The notes under the pieces are model-generated. The model was not told where the DNA came from. It was given only the letters and a program-made list of their open reading frames with translations, and did no database searches. Both the position numbers and the translations under genes were made by a program. 19,018 nt of DNA from an uncultured Bartonella sp. (GTDB lineage: Bacteria > Pseudomonadota > Alphaproteobacteria > Rhizobiales > Rhizobiaceae): contig CAMLON010000031.1 of NCBI GenBank assembly GCA_946481695.1, forward strand, positions 1-19,018, read 5' to 3'. Each line of letters begins with the position of its first letter. Position 1 is the stretch's first letter. Shown piece after piece: positions 1 through 9,465 of the stretch.

Positions 1-815
1 TAAATGCCTACGAGATTATCGGCCTCCGGACGGTCATTCAAACCGTCAACAGTTTCAGGCAATGGCTCTGAATCGGTTTTTGCCTTTTTGATTTTTTTGG
101 AAATATCATCAGCTGTGTCAATCAAATTGATGCGCGACAAATCGGACGGATCGGATTTCGACATTTTTTTCGTTCCGTCACGTAGTGACATGACACGTGT
201 GGCAGAGCCGCCGATCAACCCCTCTGTGAGCGGGAAGAAGCCGTTGACTGTTTCGTCACCGACTTGCATTTCGACACCTACGCCAAGTTCGGCAATACGT
301 TCGGAATAGTCATTATTGAATTTCTGCGCAATGTCGCGTGTCAATTCGATGTGCTGTTTCTGGTCTTCGCCAACAGGAACTTTTGTTGCACGATAAACAA
401 GAATGTCGGCAGCCATCAAACTTGGATAGGCAAAGAGGCCGAGAGACGCATTTTCGCGATCTTTCCCCGCTTTGTCTTTAAACTGGGTCATGCGGTTCAT
501 CCAGCCGATACGGGCAACACAGTTGAAAATCCATGCGAGTTCGGCATGTTGATGAACGCGTGACTGGTTGAACACAATGTGACGTTTCGGGTCAATTCCG
601 GCAGCCAGAAATGCTGCTGTCACTTCGCGTGTCGACCTCATCAGATCATGTGGATCGGGGTTGACAGTGAGTGCATGCATATCAACCACGCAATAAATAC
701 ATTCATAGTCTTTTTGCAATTCAACCCAACGCTTGATCGCACCGAGATAATTTCCCAGATGAAGATTTCCGGTCGCTTGAACTCCAGAAAAAACACGTTG
801 CTTGAATGTGCTCAT
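1..815 (-). CDS. trpS: Tryptophanyl-tRNA synthetase, 3' end beyond the window
   Basis: This class I aminoacyl-tRNA synthetase charges tRNA-Trp with tryptophan in the cytosol. Reading leftward from an ATG at 815, the frame stays open to the edge (271 codons), so roughly the last quarter of a protein usually near 340-350 residues is missing. The N-terminus reads [16 protein letters not shown] and leads into the HIGH-type nucleotide-binding motif GNLHLGNY at residues 16-23. The second class I signature, KMSKSD, is at residues 217-222 (near 150-167). The gene lies 73 bases downstream of murJ on the same strand, in the glnD-murJ-trpS order I associate with Hyphomicrobiales. The leader contains a perfect TATAAT (840-845) and a perfect TTGACA (854-859), but they are only 8 bases apart, so they are not one ordinary promoter. 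The Shine-Dalgarno is weak. The identity is secure. Confidence 0.96.
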   Translation of the reverse strand, partial: MSTFKQRVFSGVQATGNLHLGNYLGAIKRWVELQKDYECIYCVVDMHALTVNPDPHDLMRSTREVTAAFLAAGIDPKRHIVFNQSRVHQHAELAWIFNCVARIGWMNRMTQFKDKAGKDRENASLGLFAYPSLMAADILVYRATKVPVGEDQKQHIELTRDIAQKFNNDYSERIAELGVGVEMQVGDETVNGFFPLTEGLIGGSATRVMSLRDGTKKMSKSDPSDLSRINLIDTADDISKKIKKAKTDSEPLPETVDGLNDRPEADNLVGI

Positions 816-888
816 AATAGACAATCCGATCTTTAAAAAATTATAACTGTTTTTGTCAAAGCTTTCTGTTGAAAGCAATTGAAAACCT

Positions 889-2451
889 TTACCGCTTGCG
901 CAGCAACCCTCTTTTAATCAACGATATATTTGTTGCACCGAAAAGAAGTGCAGAACCGAAATAAACGATGATCGCGCCAAATACCAGAGCAAGTACGCCG
1001 CTTGCACGATAAGTCAATGGAGCTCTTGCCGATAGCGGATAGTCGAGATAGCCGACAGCATAATGAAGGGCGACCGCCATGACCAATGTTGCGAGTAATA
1101 TTCTTGGAATACGCTTTAAAAGAATTTTATCGCGTCCCCATTGGCGTCTTTTGACAAGAGTGATGAACAGTAAAACGGCATTGACCCAGCCGGCCGATAT
1201 TTCGGCTATGGCTATTCCACGTGCCGATAAAACCGGAAACAGAGTTAATGCAAGCGATATATTAACGACGACCGAAATTCCGGCGAAAATCATTGGTGTT
1301 TTTGTGTCTTCGCGGGCAAAGAAACCCGGAATAAATGCTTTTATCAACACAAAAGCAGGAAGTCCCAGACCGTAGACGCCAAGAATCCCTGCGACAATTG
1401 TCGTCGACTGGGCAGAAAAATGCCCGCGCTCGAATAACAGGCGCACAATCGGTTCAGCCATTACCAGAAAAGCGGCAGCCGCAGGCAACGTCAAAAGAAG
1501 AGTGAATTCAACGGACCGGTTTTGCAAGTTATCGGCTTCTTTCAGATTGCCACTTCTGAGTGCACGGGAAAGTTCGGGTAAAAGTACTGTAGCAACGGCA
1601 ATTCCGACAACGCCCAATGGAAGTTGATAAAGCCGGTCGGCATAAACAAGTGACGAGACGGCGCCGGATTCTGCAGAAGCAATATTGGTGTTGATGAGCA
1701 GATTAATTTGTGTGATGCCGCCGGTAATCGCCGCCGGTAATGCAAGCCAAAGGAGCCGGCGAACATTTTCGGTGAATTTGGGAAGGCGAAAACCGATTGT
1801 CATACCGGCATTGGCAACAGCGATCCACACAATAACGAGTTGCACAATACCGGAGGCCATAACACCCCATGAAAGATCAACGCCAACATGCCAGGGGTCT
1901 AGCTTATAGACCCATGCGTAAAAAAGAACGCCGATAAGAATAATGTTGAGAAAAACCGGTGCAATCGCCGCAGCAAAATAGCGGTGAAGCGAATTGAGCA
2001 TTCCGCCCATCATTGCCGCGAGTGACATGCAGGCAAGATAGGGAAACATGATAGTTGCAAAACGGACGGTTGCATTGAATTTTGTTGCATCATCAGTGAA
2101 GCCCGGCGCAATGACATAGCGCACCAGAAACGGCATGGATAGCTCCATGATGATAGTGAGGATCAATAATATCGAAAATAGCACGCCGAAGACTTCTTCG
2201 GAAAAACGCCGTGCACTATCGACGCCGTCCTCTTCAATCTGTTTTGCAAATAAAGGCACAAAGGCTGAATTGAACGCACCTTCGGCAAAAAGGCGCCGGA
2301 ATGTATTTGGAAAACGAAATGCAGCATTGAATGCGTCGGCCACAGGCCCCGTGCCAACAGCGGCAGCCATAAGCATTTCTCTGACAAAACCGAACAGGCG
2401 ACTCATCAACGTGCCGGATGCAACGGTCGCGAATTGTTTGATGAGGCTCAT
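889..2451 (-). CDS. murJ: Lipid II flippase MurJ (MviN family)
   Basis: The product is an integral inner-membrane protein of the MOP exporter superfamily that flips the peptidoglycan precursor lipid II to the periplasmic face. The 520-residue length is normal for the family. The N-terminus has the characteristic run [16 protein letters not shown], followed by [15 protein letters not shown] and [16 protein letters not shown], which are among the best-conserved MurJ segments and carry cationic residues of the central cavity. The rest is a succession of hydrophobic helices, consistent with 14 membrane passes, ending in a basic tail (RGLLRKR). The ATG at 2451 overlaps the glnD stop in an ATGA arrangement, so translation is probably coupled and the two genes share a transcript. 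No anomaly was seen. Confidence 0.97.
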   Translation of the reverse strand: MSLIKQFATVASGTLMSRLFGFVREMLMAAAVGTGPVADAFNAAFRFPNTFRRLFAEGAFNSAFVPLFAKQIEEDGVDSARRFSEEVFGVLFSILLILTIIMELSMPFLVRYVIAPGFTDDATKFNATVRFATIMFPYLACMSLAAMMGGMLNSLHRYFAAAIAPVFLNIILIGVLFYAWVYKLDPWHVGVDLSWGVMASGIVQLVIVWIAVANAGMTIGFRLPKFTENVRRLLWLALPAAITGGITQINLLINTNIASAESGAVSSLVYADRLYQLPLGVVGIAVATVLLPELSRALRSGNLKEADNLQNRSVEFTLLLTLPAAAAFLVMAEPIVRLLFERGHFSAQSTTIVAGILGVYGLGLPAFVLIKAFIPGFFAREDTKTPMIFAGISVVVNISLALTLFPVLSARGIAIAEISAGWVNAVLLFITLVKRRQWGRDKILLKRIPRILLATLVMAVALHYAVGYLDYPLSARAPLTYRASGVLALVFGAIIVYFGSALLFGATNISLIKRGLLRKR

Positions 2452-5255
2452 GGTCTTTTTATATTTTCCATTTGTTCTGCTGCAATGAGAGCCAATAATT
2501 TGCGGCGTATAGCGGCCTGTTTTTGCGGGTTGATAATTTTGTGACGGAAAAGATCATTGACGTAAAAATTGTCGATAACCTTTTCTCCGAAGGTCGTAAT
2601 ATGTGCAGAAGCAATGTCAAGTGAAAGATCGGACAGTGTTTTTGTAATTTCGAAAAGCAATCCCGGTCTGTCGAGGCCTTCGATTTCAATCACACTGAAT
2701 TTGTCCGACAATGTATTGTTGATCTCCACACTTGGTGTGACGTCAAAGGCTTTGGCAGCGCGGCGTGGTTTTGCACGTTGTGCAATCACTTCCGGCAAAC
2801 GGATTGTTCCGGTCAAAGCATCCTCTATCATTTTACCGACGCGGTTTGCCCGCCTTGTTTCATCGTCATCAAGCTTGAACTCGCGGCTGATGAGGATGAT
2901 GTCGAGGGCACGGCCATCTGTGGTGGTAAAAATCTGGGCGTCAACAATGTTGCCACCAGCTGCAGCGCAGGCACCTGTGACAATCGAGAGAACACGCGGA
3001 TGATCGGGCGCAAGAATTGTAAGCTCTGTAACACCGTCGAACCGGTGCGGATCCGACATTGTCGCAAGCGGGGCTTTGCGCTTATCGGCATCACGGATAA
3101 AATTGGCCTGTCTGATCTGGTCTTCCGGCGAAACCGTTAACCAGTAGTTCGGGTATTGCAGGCCGATATAATGTTGTTTTTCATCTTCGTTCCAATTTTC
3201 AAGTGCGTCATGCAGCCGATCCTTCGAGGCGTTGATGCGATCGGTCCGTGGAACTTGTGAAAAACCTCCCGTCAGGACAATTTCGGTCTCGTGATAAAGT
3301 GTGCGTAACAATTGCCCTTTCCAGCCATTCCAGACGCCGGGGCCAACAGCCTTGATATCACAAATGGTGAGGACGAGTAGCAATTTGAGCCTGTCGGTTG
3401 TCTGAACAATATTGGCAAAGTCTTCGATTGTCTTGCGGTCATTAAGATCGCGTGACTGGGCAACCATGCTCATGGTGAGATGTTCTTTGATAAGCCAGGC
3501 GACAAGTTCTGTATCGCTCCGCGACAGCCCGAAACGCGGGCAAAGCTTGCGGGCAATTTTTGCGCCTGCAATCGAATGGTCTTCCGGCCTGCCTTTGGCA
3601 ATGTCGTGTAAAAATAAAGCTACAAAAAGAATCGTCCGCTCTTTTTTGAACGTCGGCACGATTGCGGATGCAAGCGGATGATCCTGATAAACTTCGCCAT
3701 GATCAATCTCGCTAAGGCAGGCGATGCAGCGTAACAAATGTTCATCTACAGTATAATGATGATACATATTGAATTGCATCATCGCGACAATCTTGCCGAA
3801 ATCGGGGATGAATTTACCCAAGACCCCTGATTCATTCATCCGCCGCAAGATAAGTGACGGATTACGGGGCGAAGTGAGAATAGCAATAAAAAGCCGGTTT
3901 GCTTCCTTATCTTCACGAACCTTCTGGGTAATAAGCTTGAGAGAACGGGATGCTTCCTGCACAGCATGGGGATGGCATTCCAGCCCGTGAATATCGGATA
4001 GGTAAAAAAGACGGATGAGATTTACCGGATCGCGGACGAAAACGTCATCATCGTCTATATTGATGCGTTGTGTATCTACGACAAAGCCTGGATAGTCGGC
4101 AATTTTTTTCTTGCGACGGGAAAATGTCAAAAATACCCGATTTAAACCCGGAACCGGTTTTGCATATTCTTCTTCCAATGCGGCCGAAACAATTCGGGTG
4201 AGATCACCCACCTGTTTGGCAACGAGAAAATAATGCTTCATAAAGCGCTCGACATCTTCCATGCCGGGGTGGGCAGTATAGCCCAGACGATGCGCGATAT
4301 CGCGCTGGATATCAAAAGACAAACGCTCCTGTGCCTTGCCGGTTAGAAAATGCATGTGGCAACGCACGGCCCATAAAAAGTCATCGGCTTTTTTGAAAAC
4401 GCGAAGTTCCGATTTCGATAATACGCCGAGTGTCACAAGTTTATCAGTCGAAGTGATGCGGTAATGATATTTGGCAATCCACAACAGGGTTTGCAAATCG
4501 CGTTGGCCGCCTTTGCTTTCCTTGACGTTTGGCTCGACGAGATAACGTGTCTCACCCGCTTTTTTGTGGCGAAGGTCGCGCTCGAGTAATTTTGCCCGAA
4601 TAAAAGCAGGAGAAGTGCCTTTGACAACCTGATCTTCAAAACGCCGCATCAATTCATCGAAAAGTCCGCGATTGCCAATCAGAAAGCGCGCTTCAAGAAG
4701 GGCAGTTCTAGCTGTCATATCTTCTTTCGCCATGCGGATTGAATCATCAATGTTTCTTGTTGCATGTCCAACTTTAAGGCCGACATCCCAAAGCATGTAG
4801 AGGATATATTCCATAACCTGTTCACCCCATGGCGTCTGTTTCCATGGCAACAAAAAATGAAGGTCAATATCGGAATGCGGTGCTAAGGTTCCCCGTCCAT
4901 AACCACCGACTGCCACAAGAGCGATGCGTTCACCGCTTGAAGGGTTGGGGATGGGATAAATTCTTTCAGTAACAAAGTTATAAAGTGTTGTGATAACTGT
5001 ATCAATGAGCAGGCTTAACCGGCGGGCGCATTGGCGACCTTTGCCATTCTGTTGAAGAATAATTTCAGCTTCTTTTTGTCCGTCAGCAATAATATTTTTT
5101 AGAAGGGAAACAATTTTCGGTTTGATTTTCAAACCTATGTCTGCGCCTTCTTCATTTTTGATGAGTTCTTCCATCTTTTGGCGAAGATCTTTTTCTTCAA
5201 TCAAAACAAGATTTTTTTGTGAAGCGCCCATTATTGACCGATCTGTTGGTGACAC
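2448..5255 (-). CDS. glnD: Bifunctional [protein-PII] uridylyltransferase / uridylyl-removing enzyme
   Basis: GlnD senses glutamine and adds or removes UMP on the PII proteins that control glutamine synthetase and nitrogen-regulated transcription. The 935 residues show the full domain order: the nucleotidyltransferase motif [16 protein letters not shown] (residues 117-132), a GlnD helical region ([21 protein letters not shown] falls near 230-250), an HD hydrolase domain with HD at 550-551 (LFLHDIAKG) and EH at 591-592, then two C-terminal ACT domains (about 743-820 and 853-930; [11 protein letters not shown] in the second). The listed start is a GTG at 5255. An ATG eight codons further in (5231, MGASQKN) is a fair alternative because neither has a clear Shine-Dalgarno. 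It is the first gene of a glnD-murJ operon, transcribed away from the HAD-ribF pair. Confidence 0.97.
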   Translation of the reverse strand: MSPTDRSIMGASQKNLVLIEEKDLRQKMEELIKNEEGADIGLKIKPKIVSLLKNIIADGQKEAEIILQQNGKGRQCARRLSLLIDTVITTLYNFVTERIYPIPNPSSGERIALVAVGGYGRGTLAPHSDIDLHFLLPWKQTPWGEQVMEYILYMLWDVGLKVGHATRNIDDSIRMAKEDMTARTALLEARFLIGNRGLFDELMRRFEDQVVKGTSPAFIRAKLLERDLRHKKAGETRYLVEPNVKESKGGQRDLQTLLWIAKYHYRITSTDKLVTLGVLSKSELRVFKKADDFLWAVRCHMHFLTGKAQERLSFDIQRDIAHRLGYTAHPGMEDVERFMKHYFLVAKQVGDLTRIVSAALEEEYAKPVPGLNRVFLTFSRRKKKIADYPGFVVDTQRINIDDDDVFVRDPVNLIRLFYLSDIHGLECHPHAVQEASRSLKLITQKVREDKEANRLFIAILTSPRNPSLILRRMNESGVLGKFIPDFGKIVAMMQFNMYHHYTVDEHLLRCIACLSEIDHGEVYQDHPLASAIVPTFKKERTILFVALFLHDIAKGRPEDHSIAGAKIARKLCPRFGLSRSDTELVAWLIKEHLTMSMVAQSRDLNDRKTIEDFANIVQTTDRLKLLLVLTICDIKAVGPGVWNGWKGQLLRTLYHETEIVLTGGFSQVPRTDRINASKDRLHDALENWNEDEKQHYIGLQYPNYWLTVSPEDQIRQANFIRDADKRKAPLATMSDPHRFDGVTELTILAPDHPRVLSIVTGACAAAGGNIVDAQIFTTTDGRALDIILISREFKLDDDETRRANRVGKMIEDALTGTIRLPEVIAQRAKPRRAAKAFDVTPSVEINNTLSDKFSVIEIEGLDRPGLLFEITKTLSDLSLDIASAHITTFGEKVIDNFYVNDLFRHKIINPQKQAAIRRKLLALIAAEQMENIKRP

Positions 5256-5305
5256 ATTTTTGTAACTGGAAACGAATCTAGACTATATTTGAATTTCTTG
5301 GAATA

Positions 5306-5317
5306 GCCTATATAGGC
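5306..5317. promoter_or_regulatory. Perfect 12-bp palindrome in the divergent glnD / HAD-ribF promoter region
   Basis: GCCTATATAGGC is a perfect palindrome located in the 180-base gap between divergently transcribed glnD and the HAD hydrolase gene. A TATAGT element, a plausible -10 for glnD, lies nearby on the minus strand (5282-5287), but no good -35 is visible. A weak plus-strand candidate is TTGCGC (5352-5357) with TCTTAT (5375-5380) at 17-base spacing. The palindrome could be an operator acting on either promoter, or chance in AT-rich DNA. No regulator is proposed. Confidence 0.25.
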
Positions 5318-5435
5318 AGTAAGCGAGAAAGAGGATGACATCTTGTTTTTCTTGCGCTAGGTGTCTTGGCAATATCTTATGACAGGATTGAAATGCCAAT
5401 AGACCATAAATTCTCTGACAAGGTGTGATAACAAA

Positions 5436-6281
5436 ATGGAAGAACCCGAAAGGCTACAAACAATTATCGACCGCTACGACGCTGTTTTTTGCGATGTATG
5501 GGGGGGTATTCATAATGGTATCCATGCTTTCAAAGAAGCTGTTGCGGCTTTAATCAAAGTCAGGCAATCGGGAAAAACGGTTATATTGCTCACCAATTCG
5601 CCCCGTCCCCACGACGGAGTGGCTGAACAACTGGCTTCACTAAAAATCGGCCCTGATGTTTATGATGACATTGTTACTTCTGGTGATGCGACACGTCACC
5701 TCATCAAGGAAGCACCTAGGAAAGTTTTTCACATCGGGCCAGAGCGTGATCTTGCCTTGTTTGACGGGCTTGATGTCGAGCTTGTTGAAGAATTCGAGGC
5801 AACATCGATAGTCTGCACAGGACTTTTTGATGACGAGCATGAAGAGCCCGAAGATTATCATGAGCTTCTGCTAAAATTAAGGTCGAAGAATCTGCCGTTT
5901 ATATGTGCCAATCCCGACATTACAGTTCATCACGGCGATAAGATATTATGGTGTGCGGGTGCTCTTGCACGCCTTTATGAACAAATGGGCGGGCGCACAT
6001 TGATTGCCGGTAAGCCGCATCGTCCGATTTATGATTTGGCTATGGAAAAACTCACCGAACGAAAAGGCCGGATAACCAAGGACCGTATTCTTGCAATTGG
6101 TGATGGCATATTGACAGATATAAAAGGTGGACAACAATTCGGTCTTGATACGCTTTATATCTCTGGTGGTATCCATCAGAATGAATACGTCAAAGATGGC
6201 AATATCAATCATTCATTGCTCATCGAATTTTTAAACAAATATGGCAGCCATCCTATTGCCACCATGTGGACGCTTAAATGA
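5436..6281 (+). CDS. HAD-superfamily class IIA hydrolase (TIGR01459 type)
   Basis: This is a cytosolic haloacid-dehalogenase fold phosphatase with a class IIA (NagD-like) cap. Its substrate is unknown. The nucleophile motif reads CDVWGGIHNG with Asp20. The usual second Asp of DxD is Trp22, which I recall as normal for this alphaproteobacterial subfamily. Motif II is LLTNSPRP (residues 51-58), the motif III lysine sits in AGKPHRP (191-197), and motif IV is AIGDGILTDIKGG (220-232) with Asp223 and Asp228 as Mg2+ ligands. The 281-residue length fits. AAGGTG at 5420-5425 is a reasonable ribosome site for the ATG at 5436. The stop overlaps the ribF start (ATGA), so the two are almost certainly co-translated. 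That coupling suggests a flavin-related phosphatase role, but this is inference only. Confidence 0.88.
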   Translation: MEEPERLQTIIDRYDAVFCDVWGGIHNGIHAFKEAVAALIKVRQSGKTVILLTNSPRPHDGVAEQLASLKIGPDVYDDIVTSGDATRHLIKEAPRKVFHIGPERDLALFDGLDVELVEEFEATSIVCTGLFDDEHEEPEDYHELLLKLRSKNLPFICANPDITVHHGDKILWCAGALARLYEQMGGRTLIAGKPHRPIYDLAMEKLTERKGRITKDRILAIGDGILTDIKGGQQFGLDTLYISGGIHQNEYVKDGNINHSLLIEFLNKYGSHPIATMWTLK

Positions 6282-7270
6282 CCCTTAAATTTTTGCGGTT
6301 GGAAAATCTCGCTGCATTACCGGAAAGTTATAAAAATGCGGTTGTAGCGATTGGAAATTTTGATGGTGTTCATAGGGGGCATCAGTCAGTTTTAGAAAAA
6401 GCACTGGATATTGCCCGTCGAACCGCCCGTCCGGCAATTGTTTATACATTCGAGCCGCACCCTAAAAGCTTTTTCAAGCCGGAAACTCCGGTTGATCGGC
6501 TTACACCGGCAGCAGAAAAAGCCAGAATACTGGAATTGTTAGGCTTTGATGGCGTTGTTGAACAACAGTTTGATGCAAATTTTGCGCACCTTACTGCCGA
6601 CGAATTTGTCAAACATATATTGTGCGAGAATTTTCACGCTTCGGCAGTTGTTACCGGAAGTGATTTCCATTTCGGCAGCAAACGGTCCGGTACGCCCGAA
6701 TATTTGGAAGATTGTGGAAAAAGATTTGGCTTTGCCGTCATTAAAGTTCCACCATTTTGTGACGAAAACGGTAAAATTATTTCGTCAAGCCGCATCCGTG
6801 AACTTTTAAAAATCGGACATGTGGAAGAAGCGGCAAACCTTCTCGGATACCACTATACTGTTTGTTCAAAAGTCATTCATGGCGCAAAGCTCGGCCGGAC
6901 ATTGGGGTTTCCGACGGCTAATATGGCTCTTGCCGGAGAGACCGGCCTTTCTTTCGGAATTTATGCCGTGCGTTTCAGGCGCTTTGACGGAACACTTTAT
7001 GACGGCGTTGCAAGCTTCGGAAAAAGACCGACAGTGGAGGGCGATGGTGTGCCATTGCTTGAAACTTTTCTATTTTCGTTCAACGGTGAGTTGTATGATG
7101 AAACGGCATCTGTCAGTTTCTACTCATATTTACGTGGAGAAAAAAAGTTTGACGGGCTTCAACCATTGATTGACCAGATGAACAAAGATAAAGACGAGGC
7201 ACAAGCAGCACTAAAATCTGTTCGACCATTATCGGTGCTCGATAGAAACTTTACGTTTACCAATGAGTAA
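6278..7270 (+). CDS. ribF: Bifunctional riboflavin kinase / FAD synthetase
   Basis: RibF phosphorylates riboflavin to FMN and adenylylates FMN to FAD. The N-terminal FAD synthetase module shows AIGNFDGVHRGHQ (residues 25-36, nucleotide-binding GxFDGxHxGH), TFEPHPKSFF (57-66), VTGSDFHFGSKRSG (125-138) and SSSRIRELL (169-177). The C-terminal flavokinase module begins near 183 and shows GRTLGFPTANM (206-216), whose PTAN threonine is the metal and ATP site, and the catalytic glutamate region LLETFLF (260-266). The 330-residue length is typical. The ATG overlaps the upstream HAD stop. In many Hyphomicrobiales ribF is followed by ileS; here an outer-membrane protein gene follows instead after 148 bases. 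No FMN riboswitch was seen. Confidence 0.97.
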   Translation: MTLKFLRLENLAALPESYKNAVVAIGNFDGVHRGHQSVLEKALDIARRTARPAIVYTFEPHPKSFFKPETPVDRLTPAAEKARILELLGFDGVVEQQFDANFAHLTADEFVKHILCENFHASAVVTGSDFHFGSKRSGTPEYLEDCGKRFGFAVIKVPPFCDENGKIISSSRIRELLKIGHVEEAANLLGYHYTVCSKVIHGAKLGRTLGFPTANMALAGETGLSFGIYAVRFRRFDGTLYDGVASFGKRPTVEGDGVPLLETFLFSFNGELYDETASVSFYSYLRGEKKFDGLQPLIDQMNKDKDEAQAALKSVRPLSVLDRNFTFTNE

Positions 7271-7418
7271 GGATAGGCCGACAAGGTTTAGGAGAAGGCA
7301 GAGTTTTAATACATTCTTAAAAACTTGATTGAATATTTATTGTTGGCCAGTTTGCAAAGAGTTGGTGTCTGGCAATTTTATAAATCAGCTGCTTTGGCAA
7401 AGCGTCTGGAGTGTATAG

Positions 7419-8327
7419 GTGTCGAATTATTTATTGAAATTAGTTTTAGCAAGCATGACCGGCTTGATGACGATTTCATGTTTCAAGGTCAATGCAGAAG
7501 AGCTTTACGACTACCAGACAGGTAAAGTTACCAATGTTTCGGCTGAACAGCGTTATTCCGACGATAGAAATTACCAATCCACCCAACCTGAAAAACGTCA
7601 TTTTTATAGCGGGAACTGGTCGGTAACTGTTGGTGCTTCGGTCTATGAGGCACCAAAATTCGAGGGTGATGATACTTACGACATTGCCGTCGATCCGATT
7701 TTTTCCATTGGTAAAACCGGCGGGGATGACCGCTTTTCTTCACGCAATGACAATATGTCTTTTGCCCTTCTGGAAAAGCGTTTTTTCCGTCTTGGCGTTG
7801 TCGGCAAGCTGCTGCAAGACCGCGACAGCGATACTTCAGGCGATCTTAAAGGTCTAAAGAGAGTAAAATGGGGCGGTGAAGTCGGCGGCTTTGCCGAGGT
7901 CTACCCGCTTGATTGGCTGCGGGCGAGAGCGGAAGTCCGTAAAGGACTGCGCAGCCATAACGGTGTCACATCCGATATTGCAATTGATGCTTACAAAAAT
8001 TTGACGCCGTCTGTTCAGGTTTCAGGTGGACCGCGCGCTTTTTATGCAACGAAAGACTACTTCAAAACCTATTATGGAGTTGATGAAGAAGAATCGCTAC
8101 GTTCGGGTTTGAAAGAGTTTCGCCCTGATAGCGGTTGGGGCTCATTTGGCGCTGGTGGTGCAATTACCTGGAAAGCAACAAACAAAATCACAACCAGTGT
8201 GTTCAGTGAGTATAAGCGGCTGACCGGGGACGCAGGAGATTCATCTCTGGTTTTTCAACGCGGTGACAAAAACCAGTTTACAATGGGTATTTCCGCATCT
8301 TACCGTTTCGATTTGAAATTAAGATAA
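7419..8327 (+). CDS. MipA/OmpV family outer-membrane protein
   Basis: The product is a predicted outer-membrane beta-barrel of the MipA/OmpV family; MipA of E. coli scaffolds murein hydrolase and synthase, and other members are porin-like. The start is a GTG at 7419, preceded by CTGGAG (7406-7411). The first ~26 residues form a signal peptide (hydrophobic LLKLVLASMTGLMTIS, ending near VNAEE). The mature part shows the family's opening pattern (WSVTVGASVYEAPKFEGDD, then PIFSIG), repeated amphipathic strands such as RFFRLGVVGKLL and WLRARAEVRKGLRSH, and a C-terminal strand ending in a basic residue (MGISASYRFDLKLR). The 302-residue length is usual. The gene is monocistronic by appearance; no clear terminator was found downstream. 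The family call is good, but the specific role is not assignable. Confidence 0.85.
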   Translation: MSNYLLKLVLASMTGLMTISCFKVNAEELYDYQTGKVTNVSAEQRYSDDRNYQSTQPEKRHFYSGNWSVTVGASVYEAPKFEGDDTYDIAVDPIFSIGKTGGDDRFSSRNDNMSFALLEKRFFRLGVVGKLLQDRDSDTSGDLKGLKRVKWGGEVGGFAEVYPLDWLRARAEVRKGLRSHNGVTSDIAIDAYKNLTPSVQVSGGPRAFYATKDYFKTYYGVDEEESLRSGLKEFRPDSGWGSFGAGGAITWKATNKITTSVFSEYKRLTGDAGDSSLVFQRGDKNQFTMGISASYRFDLKLR

Positions 8328-8451
8328 AAACACAAACGTTTGCCGGTCAGGCTTGTAAAAGCGTCGTTGATTGTCCGGTTAATCCAGCCAATTTACTGAT
8401 GATATCGGGCAATAGACATCAACCGATCGCTCTTTTTAATGGCTGCTCATT

Positions 8452-8661
8452 TTACCGGTTGCTTAAGGTCGAATTGACAATCGGTTGACTGTGGCTTTTT
8501 CCCATAAGGTCTGAAAATTCGTCAACGAAGATGGTCGACAGCAAAAAAATTGCAGCAAGTGTCACCACGATAACCAGCAAATATTCGAATACGCCGTAAA
8601 CAAAATGCGACCTTCTCGTATAAGTCGATAGTTGCAACGCATCCGAACTATGTTTGAGCAC
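8452..8661 (-). CDS. Small single-helix membrane protein, unrecognised
   Basis: A 69-codon ORF starts at a GTG (8661) preceded by AAAGG eight bases upstream. The frame also extends to a TTG at 8715 (87 residues), but that version has a low-complexity start (PSSPPLL) encoded by a run of nine C on this strand, so I prefer the GTG. A single strong membrane helix is visible (FEYLLVIVVTLAAIFLL, with flanking residues), followed by a short polar tail ending STLSNR. It sits alone between the MipA-like gene and the FMN reductase and is transcribed opposite to both. A TTGACA lies far upstream on this strand (near 8790), without a convincing -10. I do not recognise the family, and it could be non-coding. 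Confidence 0.4.
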   Translation of the reverse strand: MLKHSSDALQLSTYTRRSHFVYGVFEYLLVIVVTLAAIFLLSTIFVDEFSDLMGKSHSQPIVNSTLSNR

Positions 8662-8681
8662 TGTTTTTTTACCTTTCAAAA

Positions 8682-8690
8682 GGGGGGGGG
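8682..8690. repeat. Homopolymer run of nine G (nine C on the minus strand)
   Basis: Nine consecutive G on the plus strand lie just upstream of the GTG start of the small minus-strand membrane ORF and inside the longer TTG-initiated version of that frame. Tracts of this length are prone to slipped-strand mispairing and can switch reading frame or promoter spacing. In this AT-rich spacer such a run stands out. Confidence 0.9.
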
Positions 8691-8831
8691 AGGACGGATA
8701 GCTATTTTGCCCCAAATAACCGTAGCACCGAAATTAAAAATCGTTTTTTCCGGTTGTTTTTACAAACTTGGTAAACAAACAATGAATTTGATTGTCAATG
8801 AAATGGAGACAGCTTGTCGAAGGATCCCATT

Positions 8832-8859
8832 TTGAAACCTGACAAAAAAGAATTATCTA
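8832..8859 (+). promoter_or_regulatory. Candidate promoter for the FMN reductase gene
   Basis: TTGAAA (8832-8837) and TATCTA (8854-8859) are separated by 16 bases and lie 35 bases before the chosen ATG. The -35 is good, but the -10 matches consensus only at its first three positions. This is a weak prediction based on spacing and position alone. Confidence 0.3.
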
Positions 8860-8894
8860 AATGATGAAGCTATTAAATAATGACAGAGGAAAAA

Positions 8895-9455
8895 ATGACC
8901 AAACAATTCAAAGTCGGAATATTCATTGGCAGCTTACGCAAGCAATCCTATAGCCGCAAGCTCGGCAAGGCGTTTATCGGTCTCGCACCGAAGAATCTGT
9001 CACTCGAATTTATCGAAATTGGCGATTTGCCACTTTATAACGAAGATCTGGAAACCGATACGCCGCCTCTCGCCTGGCAGAATTTCAGAAATGCATTGAA
9101 AAAGGTTGATGCTGTCCTCTTTATCACGCCTGAATATAATCGTTCCATACCGGCTGTATTAAAAAACGCGATTGATGTCGGCTCGCGCCCATATGGCAAG
9201 GGCTTGTGGAACGGAAAGCCGGGCGCGGTTGTTTCCATTTCCCAAGGTGCATTGGGCGGCTTTGGTGGCAATCAACAGGTTCGGCAGGCATTGGTGTTTA
9301 ATGACGTTCCTACGATGCAGCAGCCTGAAGCCTATATTGGCAAGATTCAGGAAGTCGTGACGGACGATGGAAAACCTGCAAATGAGAATGCTTCAAAGTT
9401 TTTATCAACTATAATTAATTCATTTGGTAAATGGATTGAACAGCTTTTGAAATAA
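8895..9455 (+). CDS. NAD(P)H-dependent FMN reductase / quinone reductase family protein
   Basis: This is a flavodoxin-fold oxidoreductase of the FMN_red family, which uses bound FMN and NAD(P)H to reduce flavins, quinones or azo compounds in the cytosol. I choose the second ATG (8895, 186 residues) over the one at 8880 because AGAGGA (8885-8890) sits at ideal spacing for it. The flavin phosphate-binding loop is IGSLRKQSYSRKL (residues 11-23). The conserved TPEYNRSIPAVLKNAIDV (78-95) and GKPGAVVSISQGALGGFGG (107-125) are diagnostic of the family. The physiological substrate cannot be read from sequence. It is a single-gene unit: a candidate promoter precedes it and a terminator begins 11 bases after the stop. 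Confidence 0.92.
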   Translation: MTKQFKVGIFIGSLRKQSYSRKLGKAFIGLAPKNLSLEFIEIGDLPLYNEDLETDTPPLAWQNFRNALKKVDAVLFITPEYNRSIPAVLKNAIDVGSRPYGKGLWNGKPGAVVSISQGALGGFGGNQQVRQALVFNDVPTMQQPEAYIGKIQEVVTDDGKPANENASKFLSTIINSFGKWIEQLLK

Positions 9456-9465
9456 AAATAATATT

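Noticed and set aside
840..859. Perfect TATAAT and perfect TTGACA in the trpS leader (minus strand)
   Set aside because: They are separated by only 8 bases, far from the 16-18 needed for one promoter. Either could belong to a different, weaker promoter, but I could not pair them.
2569..3003. 144-codon plus-strand frame opposite glnD
   Set aside because: It is antisense to the ACT-domain region of GlnD, has no ribosome site and has the serine/leucine-rich composition typical of a reverse-strand artefact.
5335..5382. 15-residue cysteine-rich plus-strand frame (MTSCFSCARCLGNIL) upstream of the HAD gene
   Set aside because: The purine run touches the ATG with no spacing, the frame is very short and nothing else supports translation. 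Four cysteines in 15 codons is curious but insufficient.
8880..8894. Upstream ATG of the FMN reductase gene as the true start
   Set aside because: The AGAGGA ribosome site lies between the two ATGs and is well spaced for the second one, and the family N-terminus fits the shorter form.
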